Assembly (NCBI GenBank): GCA_045632485.1
Contig: JAZQWT010000043.1
Span: 1-20,516 of the forward strand
Length of the DNA stretch: 20,516 nucleotides
Direction of reading: 5' to 3'
Source: SIG575 sp045632485
GTDB taxonomy: Bacteria; Bacillota; Clostridia; Oscillospirales; Acutalibacteraceae
A program made the translations under genes and the position numbers. The notes under the pieces were generated by a model. The model worked only from the letters and a program-made list of their open reading frames with translations. It ran no database searches and was not told the origin of the DNA. Positions 13,986-20,516 of this stretch are shown one piece after another (position 1 is the first letter of the stretch; the number at the start of each line of letters is the position of its first letter).

Positions 13986-14029
13986 AAAACCGACAGAGAA
14001 CAGTATAATCTGAAATCTCTGTCGGTTTT
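13986..14029. terminator. Bidirectional intrinsic terminator between the pseudokinase and peptidase E genes
   Basis: AAAACCGACAGAGA (13986-13999) pairs perfectly with TCTCTGTCGGTTTT (14016-14029), 14 bp with a 16-base loop. T-rich sequence follows on both strands. It lies between convergent genes. Confidence 0.9.
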
Positions 14030-14041
14030 ATTTTATGTTTT

Positions 14042-14719
14042 TCAGAACGTAAGCGGTGTTCTTGTATAATTGTTTTCTTTTGAAAGGATGTATGCACCGT
14101 GGTCTTCAAGAGTTGAAACTACGCTGTATTTCCCATTGTCATAAACGAGGGCAGCATCACCGTCTATTCCTATTCCGGGCAGGTCCTGCTCATGAACTAC
14201 GCTGTCAAAACTCTGCCAATATTCACTGTGATAGTGGGGACAGTTGCATCCCGGAATAAGACCGAGACAGTCGATAAACATAAACTCTGCGTTTTCTCCG
14301 CAGTCGTCATATCCTCTTTCAAACCAGCACATTCCGCCTGAACTTGAGCCTGAAAGAACAATATCTTTTTCAAATGCCTTTTTAATAATCTCCGTTGCAC
14401 CTGTTCTGTTCCACACATCCATAAGGAATTTCAGATTCCCTCCGCCTACAAAAATAATGTCAGAAGTCATAATTTTTTCTTCCATCATTTCGTGAGTAAG
14501 GCTTTCATCTGTTAAAACAAGAACGTCATATTCCTTGCATCCTAAATCTGAAAACTGCTTCTGCAGTTCGGGAAAATCATCGTAATTATCGTGACCTGCA
14601 GTTGGTATGTACAAGACCTTTGCTCCTTTTTTCGGACAAAGGTCAACTATTTTTTTGAATACGTCGAAGCCTTCTTCATCATTGAAGCTTACTCCGCCTG
14701 ATGCTACAATTTTACCCAT
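14042..14719 (-). CDS. Peptidase E-like (S51 family) protein
   Basis: The 225-residue cytoplasmic protein has the class-I glutamine-amidotransferase-like fold of peptidase S51. The N-terminus is GKIVASGGVSF, with KVLYIPTAGHDNYDD and IIFVGGGNLKFLMDVW in the middle. The nucleophile elbow is SGSSSGGMCWFE, with the Ser at about 126 in the GxSxG position. CPHYHSEYW (160-168) follows, and GIGIDGDAALVYDNG (around 185-200) matches the family's conserved G-I-D-(D/E)-A-A segment. S51 enzymes such as Salmonella PepE cleave Asp-Xaa dipeptides; related members are cyanophycinases. Substrate here is not certain. ATG 14719 has AGGTGA five bases upstream. It lies 17 bases after the flavin reductase-rubredoxin gene, so the two form an operon. 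Confidence 0.88.
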   Translation of the reverse strand: MGKIVASGGVSFNDEEGFDVFKKIVDLCPKKGAKVLYIPTAGHDNYDDFPELQKQFSDLGCKEYDVLVLTDESLTHEMMEEKIMTSDIIFVGGGNLKFLMDVWNRTGATEIIKKAFEKDIVLSGSSSGGMCWFERGYDDCGENAEFMFIDCLGLIPGCNCPHYHSEYWQSFDSVVHEQDLPGIGIDGDAALVYDNGKYSVVSTLEDHGAYILSKENNYTRTPLTF

Positions 14720-14736
14720 TTTTATCACCTGTTTTA

Positions 14737-15348
14737 TTATATCTTTTCAAAGTCACTTGCAGGATGCTTGCAAAGGGGACAGATAAAATCTTCAGGCAGT
14801 TCACCCTCGTGTATATAACCGCAGATTTTACATCTGTAAGCAACTTTGCCCTCAGCCTGAGGAATTTTCTGGGGTTGAGGCTTGATATTTTTGTGATAAT
14901 AAGCATATGTTACAGATTCTTTATCATTAAGAATTTCAGCATCTGTCACATCAGCTATGAACATTGTGTGAGTGCCGAGGTCAATTGAGTGGAAAACACT
15001 TCCTGAAATATACGCATTGGCATACTGCGGAGCAATGAGAAGTCCGTTTTTAGTCCTTTCATATTTATCTGCATCTGCAAATTTGTTTACATTATGTCCG
15101 CTCTGAAAACCAAAATGTTTGAACTCATCAAAGGTGACGTCTGTTGAAAGAACAGATACGTTGAATTTTGCCGTTGCCATAATCATATCGTGAGTTTTAT
15201 TGAGTTTATTTACTGTTACGGCAATTCTGTTAGGTGTGCTTGTAACCTGAGTTACAGTGTTTATGATACATCCGTTATCAAATCCGTCTTCGTTTGCCGA
15301 AAGCACATAAAGACCATATCCTATTTTGTAAAGAGCTGCTTCGTTCAT
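14737..15348 (-). CDS. Flavin reductase-rubredoxin fusion protein (Hrb-like)
   Basis: The 203-residue protein joins an FMN-binding flavin-reductase domain (about 1-155; KIGYGLYVLSA, NGCIINTVTQVTSTPNRIAV, GSVFHSIDLGTHTMFIADV) to a short C-terminal rubredoxin module. The module is YRCKICGYIHEG...ICPLCKHPASDF, whose four Fe ligands are C173, C176, C190 and C193. The short spacing is like that of rubrerythrin-type rubredoxins. This domain pair occurs in high-molecular-weight rubredoxin of acetogens, which passes NAD(P)H electrons to A-type flavoproteins that reduce O2 or NO. An oxidative/nitrosative defence role in an anaerobe is therefore inferred; the partner is not in the window. AAGGAGG lies eight bases before ATG 15348, and a strong promoter precedes it. 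Confidence 0.9.
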   Translation of the reverse strand: MNEAALYKIGYGLYVLSANEDGFDNGCIINTVTQVTSTPNRIAVTVNKLNKTHDMIMATAKFNVSVLSTDVTFDEFKHFGFQSGHNVNKFADADKYERTKNGLLIAPQYANAYISGSVFHSIDLGTHTMFIADVTDAEILNDKESVTYAYYHKNIKPQPQKIPQAEGKVAYRCKICGYIHEGELPEDFICPLCKHPASDFEKI

Positions 15349-15387
15349 ATATAAAACCTCCTTGGAAATATTTTCTGTGATATATGA

Positions 15388-15416
15388 AGTGTAGCATAAT
15401 AAATTTATTGTGTCAA
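15388..15416 (-). promoter_or_regulatory. Sigma-A promoter of the flavin reductase-pepE operon
   Basis: On the minus strand the consensus -35 TTGACA (15416-15411), 17 bases, then TACACT (15393-15388). The leader is about 35 bases. The divergent dusB gene starts 82 bases beyond the -35; no convincing promoter was found for it in that AT-rich stretch. Confidence 0.8.
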
Positions 15417-15497
15417 ACAAAAATATTTTTAAAAACAGTATATTTTTCCACAATTTTATGATATTATTAATTAAAATGCGACCAAGAGGTTATTTAA

Positions 15498-16517
15498 ATG
15501 GAAATCGGCAATATAAAAATTGAAAAACCTGCGTCTTTGGCACCTATGGCCGGGGCGGCCGACAGAGCATTCAGAGAGCTTTGCTCTTCTTATGGTGCAG
15601 CTTTTGTTGTTGGTGAACTGACTTCCTCAAAAGGCGTAAGTATGGGTGACAGAAAATCGGGACAACTTCTTTCAATTTCCGATTGTGAACGCCCTGCAGC
15701 TTCACAGCTTTTCGGCGACAGTCCGTCAGTTATGGCTGAAGCGGCTGAAGAAGCGTTGAAATACAAACCTGATTTTATCGATATAAATATGGGATGTCCC
15801 GCTCCGAAAGTTTCTTCGAACGGATGCGGAAGTGCTTTGATGAAAAATCCCGCTCTTGCAGGTGAAATAGTGAAAGCAGTAGTGGCAGTTTCAACTGTAC
15901 CCGTAACAGTAAAAATGCGTACAGGTTGGGACGAAAATTCTCTTAATGCACCTGAACTTGCAAAAATCTGCGAGGCAAACGGAGCTTCAATGATAACTGT
16001 TCACGGTAGAACAAAGGTGCAGATGTATTCCCCGGGAATTAACTATGATATTATAAGAGCAGTCAAAGAAAGCGTTAAAATTCCCGTCATCGGTAACGGT
16101 GATGTACTTGACGGAAAATCTGCTCTCAGTATGATTGAAAAAACAGGTTGTGACGGTGTTATGGTAGGCAGAGGTGCTCTGGGCAGACCATGGGTTTTCA
16201 ATGAAATAAACACTTTTCTCGCAACAGGGGAAATTCTCCCCGAGCCGTCCATTGAAGAAAGAATGGAAGTTCTGAAAAAACACATTTCAAAGCTTATTGA
16301 ATACAAGGGCGAGTATATTGCAATGAGAGAGGCAAGAAAACATGCCGCATGGTATGTGAAGGGTATAAGAGGCGCTGCAAAATACAGGGCAGAAATCGGA
16401 AAAATAAATGTGTTTTCCGACCTTGAAATACTCATTGATAAAATTACTGAAAGCTGTTCAGGCTTTGGTGATACAGACGAATTTGATAAATTTTGTTTTA
16501 ACAATATAAAAAAGTGA
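15498..16517 (+). CDS. dusB: tRNA-dihydrouridine synthase (DusB-type)
   Basis: The 339-residue FMN enzyme reduces specific D-loop uridines of tRNA with NADPH. The TIM-barrel domain starts LAPMAGAADRAFRELC and contains FIDINMGCPAPKVSSNGCG with catalytic C100, MRTGWDENSLN, VHGRTKVQMYSPG, IPVIGNGDVLDG and GVMVGRGALGRPWVF (FMN phosphate binding). The helical C-terminal domain (about 245-339) has the MREARKHAAWYVKGIRGAAKYR segment that contacts tRNA. ATG 15498 has AGAGG eight bases upstream. The stop is 11 bases before the chosen start of the GH2 gene, so the two are probably co-transcribed. Assignment to DusB rather than another Dus subfamily rests on overall resemblance. Confidence 0.94.
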   Translation: MEIGNIKIEKPASLAPMAGAADRAFRELCSSYGAAFVVGELTSSKGVSMGDRKSGQLLSISDCERPAASQLFGDSPSVMAEAAEEALKYKPDFIDINMGCPAPKVSSNGCGSALMKNPALAGEIVKAVVAVSTVPVTVKMRTGWDENSLNAPELAKICEANGASMITVHGRTKVQMYSPGINYDIIRAVKESVKIPVIGNGDVLDGKSALSMIEKTGCDGVMVGRGALGRPWVFNEINTFLATGEILPEPSIEERMEVLKKHISKLIEYKGEYIAMREARKHAAWYVKGIRGAAKYRAEIGKINVFSDLEILIDKITESCSGFGDTDEFDKFCFNNIKK

Positions 16518-16528
16518 GGGTGATGAAA

Positions 16529-19522
16529 ATGGAATTTAAAAGTTATCATAAGGACCACGATTTTCTGCACGTAGGTTGCGAAGAACCGAGAGCATATTTT
16601 ATCCCTTATGAATCAAAGGAAAAAGCACTTGAAAACAACAGAGATAATTCAGAATATCTTTTGAATCTCTGCGGTGACTGGAATTTCAGATTCTATGAAA
16701 GTTTTGAAGACCTGGAAGATGATTTTCTTTCACTTCCTTTCAAAGAAAAAATGCTTGTTCCGTCAAGCTGGCAGAATTGTACGGAAAAAGGTTATGATGC
16801 ACCTCAGTATCTTAACTCAAACTATCCTTATCCTTTGGATATGCCTCATATTCCCGACGAAAATCCCTGCGCACTTTATTCAAAAGAAGTGATTCTTCCT
16901 GAAAATTTTGAAGGAAAGAAAATTTACATAAACTTTGAGGGTGTTGATTCCTGCTTCTATCTTTTCGTTAATAACGAATTTGCAGGTTACAGCCAGGTAA
17001 GCCACTGCACAAGTGAACTCAATATTACAGAATACCTTAAAGCGGGCAAAAATAAAATTGATGTTCTTGTTGTTAAATGGTGCGACGGCAGTTATCTTGA
17101 AGACCAGGACTATTTCCGTCTTTCAGGTATTTTCAGAGAAGTTTATCTCCTTGCACGTCAGGAAAATCACCTTAAAGATATTTATGTAAGACAGGATGTT
17201 TCGGAAAACTTAAAATATGCCACAATTAAATTTGAAACAGATAAATGCGTGAAATTCACACTCACTTCTCCTGACGGAGAAACTGTTATCAGCGGCACAA
17301 CAGATGAAGATGTTATTCTTGAAAATCCCGTTTTGTGGAATGCGGAAAATCCTCAGCTTTACACACTCATTATTGAAGACGGATGCGAATTTATTCCTTT
17401 TAAAATAGGTCTTAAACGCCTTGAAATCAAAGGTGCAATTATGTACCTCAATAACGAAAAAGTAAAACTTTACGGTATCAACCGCCACGATACTCATCCT
17501 GTTCTCGGCCACGCAACTCCCGTAGAACATATGAAAGAGGATTTGTATATTCTCAAACGTGCAAGCTGTAACTGTATCAGAACATCACACTATCCCAATG
17601 ACCCCAGATTCCTTGAATACTGCGACGAAATGGGCTTTATGGTAATTGATGAGGCTGATATTGAAACACACGGTATGGGCTTTGAATACCGCAATGACTG
17701 GGATTGGATGAGATGGTCAATGCTTTCAACTGTTGATGAATGGGAAGCATCTTATGTTGACCGTGCAAAACGTCTTTTTGAAAGAGATAAGAACCATGGC
17801 TGTGTTGTTATGTGGTCTCTCGGCAATGAATCAGGTTGCGGTAAAAACCACAGAGCAATGAACAAATATATCAAATCAAGAGAACCTAAAGCAATTATCC
17901 ATTACGAAAATGCTCACCTTGAATTCAAGGCTGTTCCCGAGGGGGAAGATTTCAAGGATATTTCAGATGTTGAAAGCCGTATGTATGCTCCTCTTGATTA
18001 TACAAAGAACTATCTTGAACAGGAAAATATTCCAAAGCCCTTCTACTTCTGCGAATATGTATGCTCACTTACAACAGGTGATATCCACGCTCATGTTGAC
18101 CTTATGGAAAAATACGATGAGCTTTGCGGTATGTGTATCTGGGAAATGACTGACCATGCAGTTGCAGTAAAAGGTAAGTATAAAGATGTGGGCTACCGCT
18201 ACGGCAGTGACTTCGGCGATATACCCAACGATAAGCTTTGTTGTATCGACGGTCTTGTTTTCGCTGACAGAAAACTCCGTCCCGGTTATTTCGAAATGAA
18301 AAAGGCTTATGAACCTTTTAAAATTACTTATGAAAACGGCAAAATCAATATCTTCAACAAGAGATTCTTTACAACTCTCGGCGATGTATATTTTATATGG
18401 AGTGTTGAAAAAGAAGGCAAGGTTATCCTTTCAGGTGAAATTTCTGATACAGATATTGCACCAAGAGGAGAAAAAGAATTCAAACTCTTTGACATTAAAG
18501 ATTTTGACGGCATCACAATGCTCAACATCTTCTGCAAAATGAAAGAAGCAACCTACTGGTGCGAAAAAGATTACGAAATCGGTTTTTATCAGGAAGAACT
18601 TTCGTTTGAAAGAAAAGAAGCAGTTACAAGCATATATGCACCTGAATTCGAAGATGCAAAACGCTTTGTGAAAATCACAGCAGACAGAGCAGTTTATACA
18701 TTTGATAAAGCATATGGCAGACTTGCTTCAATCGTTGCTGAAGGCAAGGAATTACTGGCTTCTCCTGAAAAAATCCAGATATGGAAGGCACACGCTCATA
18801 ATCAGGATGGAATCAGAGATGAAAGAAAGTCAGCATCAATGGAAATGGCAAGACAGAAAACATATTCTTCTGTTATCAGCACAACTGAAAACAGCGTTAT
18901 AATCACAGTTGATTTCTCTCTGGGCGGTGCAAGTGTTGTGCCTGTAATCAGAGGTAAGAAAGTTTACGAATTCGCAGGTGACGGCACGGTTAAAATTTCG
19001 GTTGATGCCGATAAACGTGAATCTGCACCGCAACTTGCACGTTTCGGCCTTGAGTTCATGCTCACAGACGGAATGGAAAATATGGAATATTTCGGCTTTG
19101 GTCCTACAGAATCATATCCTGACAGACATAAGGCTTGTTACAAGGCTCACTTCAAGTCAACAGTTACTGAAAATTTCGTGAATTACGTTAAACCCATTGA
19201 AAATTCAGCACACTACGAATCAATTTTCGGTGCAGTAACAGATAATGACGGCAAAGGTCTTATCTTTGTTGCAGATGACAATTTCTCATTCAATGCAAGT
19301 CACTTCACAACAGATATTCTCGAAAAGACTCTTCACGATGATGAGCTTATTCCTCTTTCACAGACAGTTGTGAATATTGACCTCAAGCATGATATTCTCG
19401 GTGCAAAGGCAGACTACAACTTTGATTTTGAACCTGAGCGTAAATGGGATGACAACAAACTTGTATTCTCATTCAGAGTGTCACCCTTCGATAAAAATTC
19501 AGATAATCCTTTTGAAATGTAA
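16529..19522 (+). CDS. Glycoside hydrolase family 2, beta-galactosidase (LacZ-like)
   Basis: The 997-residue cytoplasmic enzyme has the LacZ domain order: sugar-binding jelly roll (about 40-210; YSQVSHCTSELNITEYL, GSYLEDQDYFRLSGIFREVY), Ig-like domain (about 213-300), TIM barrel (about 302-590) and a C-terminal beta-sandwich (Bgal_small type, about 690-990). GINRHDTHPVLGHA and RTSHYPND are typical. The acid/base is E434 in WSLGNESG and the nucleophile is E509 in FCEYVC; the 75-residue spacing is close to E. coli LacZ. Two places diverge: CEYSHAMGN is CEYVCSLTTGD, and the usual WRAPTDND near residue 752 is WKAHAHNQD. Substrate may therefore differ from lactose. ATG 16529 has AGGGTGA five bases upstream and lies 11 bases after dusB. 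There is no signal peptide. Confidence 0.93.
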   Translation: MEFKSYHKDHDFLHVGCEEPRAYFIPYESKEKALENNRDNSEYLLNLCGDWNFRFYESFEDLEDDFLSLPFKEKMLVPSSWQNCTEKGYDAPQYLNSNYPYPLDMPHIPDENPCALYSKEVILPENFEGKKIYINFEGVDSCFYLFVNNEFAGYSQVSHCTSELNITEYLKAGKNKIDVLVVKWCDGSYLEDQDYFRLSGIFREVYLLARQENHLKDIYVRQDVSENLKYATIKFETDKCVKFTLTSPDGETVISGTTDEDVILENPVLWNAENPQLYTLIIEDGCEFIPFKIGLKRLEIKGAIMYLNNEKVKLYGINRHDTHPVLGHATPVEHMKEDLYILKRASCNCIRTSHYPNDPRFLEYCDEMGFMVIDEADIETHGMGFEYRNDWDWMRWSMLSTVDEWEASYVDRAKRLFERDKNHGCVVMWSLGNESGCGKNHRAMNKYIKSREPKAIIHYENAHLEFKAVPEGEDFKDISDVESRMYAPLDYTKNYLEQENIPKPFYFCEYVCSLTTGDIHAHVDLMEKYDELCGMCIWEMTDHAVAVKGKYKDVGYRYGSDFGDIPNDKLCCIDGLVFADRKLRPGYFEMKKAYEPFKITYENGKINIFNKRFFTTLGDVYFIWSVEKEGKVILSGEISDTDIAPRGEKEFKLFDIKDFDGITMLNIFCKMKEATYWCEKDYEIGFYQEELSFERKEAVTSIYAPEFEDAKRFVKITADRAVYTFDKAYGRLASIVAEGKELLASPEKIQIWKAHAHNQDGIRDERKSASMEMARQKTYSSVISTTENSVIITVDFSLGGASVVPVIRGKKVYEFAGDGTVKISVDADKRESAPQLARFGLEFMLTDGMENMEYFGFGPTESYPDRHKACYKAHFKSTVTENFVNYVKPIENSAHYESIFGAVTDNDGKGLIFVADDNFSFNASHFTTDILEKTLHDDELIPLSQTVVNIDLKHDILGAKADYNFDFEPERKWDDNKLVFSFRVSPFDKNSDNPFEM

Positions 19523-19535
19523 ACAGCAAAAACAA

Positions 19536-19567
19536 AAGTGGCTGATGCGTAAATGCATCAGCCACTT
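19536..19567. terminator. Bidirectional intrinsic terminator between the GH2 gene and the last gene
   Basis: AAGTGGCTGATGC (19536-19548) pairs perfectly with GCATCAGCCACTT (19555-19567), 13 bp with the 6-base loop GTAAAT. CGATTTTTTCG follows on the plus strand and TTGTTTTTG on the minus strand. The flanking genes converge. Confidence 0.92.
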
Positions 19568-19594
19568 CGATTTTTTCGATTAAAAAGTTCAGAA

Positions 19595-20470
19595 TTATTT
19601 CACCAAAGAATAATGTCTGATGTTAACAGAAATGAGTTTATCGTAGTCTGCAACGTGTATAAATGAGCCGTCTGCCATCGGGTAAACAGTAACGCCTTCA
19701 GCTTCATGATCGCGTCCGCTGACAGTTCTTTCAAAAAGGTTTTTAACTTCACCTGTTTTAACATCTACAGTCTGGATTATTTCTGTTGCTGAAGCTTTTA
19801 CATCGTATGACATATAAAGAAGTCCGTCATAATATTCTGCACCCTGAATTCTGTCAACAGGTTCAGAAAGCATAATTTTATGTGAGAAAGACATATCGTC
19901 AAGATTATATGCAAGGATATAGTCAGTTTCATGGAAAGGTGATGTGTAAAGATAACCGTTTTCACCGTCAACTGCACAATAGGGGATGCCATCGTCAAGA
20001 TATTCTGTGCCGAGGTCGTAATATTCTCCTGTGTATTCAAGAGTTTCGGCATCGTAAATCAGGACAAGGTTATATGTATCGCTTTCGTCTTCTGTTGCAG
20101 CATAAATTTTGCCGTCGTAATAACTGATACCGCCTATGTGGTCGCTGTTATATTTTGCTTTGATATCCTTCGGAATTGCGAAGTGATTGTATATTACTTT
20201 TTCAAAGCCGTCAACTGTCCATTTTGCAATGCCCACAAGGTCAAGTGCAGCAATTGAACCTGCTGTGTAATAATATTCACCGTCTGTTGTAATACCCTGG
20301 CTCATAAGAAGTGCTTCATCAAGAGTAAATTTATCAGTTTTTATAAGTTCTGCTTCAGGTGAGCAGGTGATATTTCCACCGTTAATCCAACCTGAAATAA
20401 GAATAATAAATGCACTGAAAAGTGCCCAGCCGGGATAAAGGATTGATCTGATGATTTTAACAATAAACAT
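19595..20470 (-). CDS. Membrane-anchored predicted beta-propeller protein, function unknown
   Basis: The 291-residue protein has a short basic N-terminus and one hydrophobic segment (about 11-30, ILYPGWALFSAFIILISGW), so it is probably anchored outside the cell. The rest is beta-rich, with spaced blade-like units that alternate YYDGKIYAATEDE, LVLIYDAETLEYTGEYYDLG, NGYLYTSPF, YILAYNLDDMSF and YYDGLLYMSYDV, as in YncE/YVTN or SMP-30-like propellers. About six blades could fit. C36 (NITC) does not match a proper lipobox. No catalytic motif is visible; DHIGG and RDHEAEGV hold His/Asp/Glu residues that could bind metal. AGGAGG lies eight bases before ATG 20470. The gene stands alone in the window, convergent with the GH2 gene. 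I do not recognise the family. Confidence 0.75.
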   Translation of the reverse strand: MFIVKIIRSILYPGWALFSAFIILISGWINGGNITCSPEAELIKTDKFTLDEALLMSQGITTDGEYYYTAGSIAALDLVGIAKWTVDGFEKVIYNHFAIPKDIKAKYNSDHIGGISYYDGKIYAATEDESDTYNLVLIYDAETLEYTGEYYDLGTEYLDDGIPYCAVDGENGYLYTSPFHETDYILAYNLDDMSFSHKIMLSEPVDRIQGAEYYDGLLYMSYDVKASATEIIQTVDVKTGEVKNLFERTVSGRDHEAEGVTVYPMADGSFIHVADYDKLISVNIRHYSLVK

Positions 20471-20503
20471 AAATTCTGCCTCCTGTATCTGTAAGATGTT
20501 TTC

Positions 20504-20509
20504 AGTATA
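20504..20509 (-). promoter_or_regulatory. -10 element of the beta-propeller gene promoter
   Basis: TATACT on the minus strand, about 34 bases before the ATG at 20470. The matching -35 would lie beyond the end of the window, so the promoter cannot be completed. Confidence 0.45.
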
Positions 20510-20516
20510 ACATTTT

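Noticed and set aside
15417..15497. Sigma-A promoter for dusB
   Set aside because: Several AT-rich -10-like hexamers exist, but none has a -35 worth the name at 16-18 bases; I did not list one.
16043..16570. Open frame of 175 codons on the minus strand over dusB
   Set aside because: It is antisense to a clearly conserved dusB gene, has no ribosome binding site and a hydrophobic, low-information composition.
1..20516. CRISPR array, tRNA/rRNA genes, IS elements or prophage
   Set aside because: No regular spaced repeats, no tRNA-like cloverleaf or CCA-ended gene, no transposase or integrase motif was seen on either strand.

Overview
The window is a stretch of low-GC Firmicute chromosome. It most resembles an anaerobic, probably gut-associated Clostridia of the Oscillospirales/Ruminococcaceae type. 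The reasons are the Bacillus/Clostridium gene order of the nusA-infB cluster, sigma-A promoters with 17-nt spacers, strong GGAGG ribosome binding sites, a SpoIIQ-like sporulation protein, a flavin reductase-rubredoxin fusion and a zinc-ribbon/kinase-fold/PASTA protein. The taxon is inferred from gene content only.

Layout: 1-317 (-) is the N-terminal part of a MATE efflux pump. From 424 a perfectly spaced promoter drives a tight nine-gene + operon: rimP, nusA, rnpM (ylxR), ylxQ, infB, rbfA, nrnA, truB, ribF. It covers ribosome maturation, transcription elongation/antitermination, translation initiation, nano-RNA turnover, tRNA pseudouridylation and FAD synthesis. Several genes overlap by 1-11 bases, and the operon ends at a bidirectional terminator (8198-8231). 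Next come three - strand genes: an SGNH hydrolase, gap (GAPDH) and lexA. lexA has a LexA-box-like palindrome over its own -35 region.

Divergent from lexA is a membrane-anchored M23/LytM protein that looks like SpoIIQ, preceded by a sequence matching the forespore sigma-F promoter pattern. It is followed by a separately promoted gene for a zinc-ribbon/kinase-fold/TM/2xPASTA protein in which essentially every catalytic kinase position is replaced, so it is a predicted pseudokinase. After a bidirectional terminator comes a - strand pair: a flavin reductase-rubredoxin protein, then a peptidase E homologue. Divergent from these are dusB and a large GH2 beta-galactosidase-like gene in a probable two-gene operon. 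A bidirectional terminator separates that from a - strand membrane-anchored predicted beta-propeller protein.

No tRNA, rRNA, CRISPR, IS element or prophage gene was recognised. The two items most worth following up are the PASTA pseudokinase and the SpoIIQ-like gene with its sigma-F-like promoter. The rest is mainly conserved housekeeping DNA with good cis-regulatory signals.
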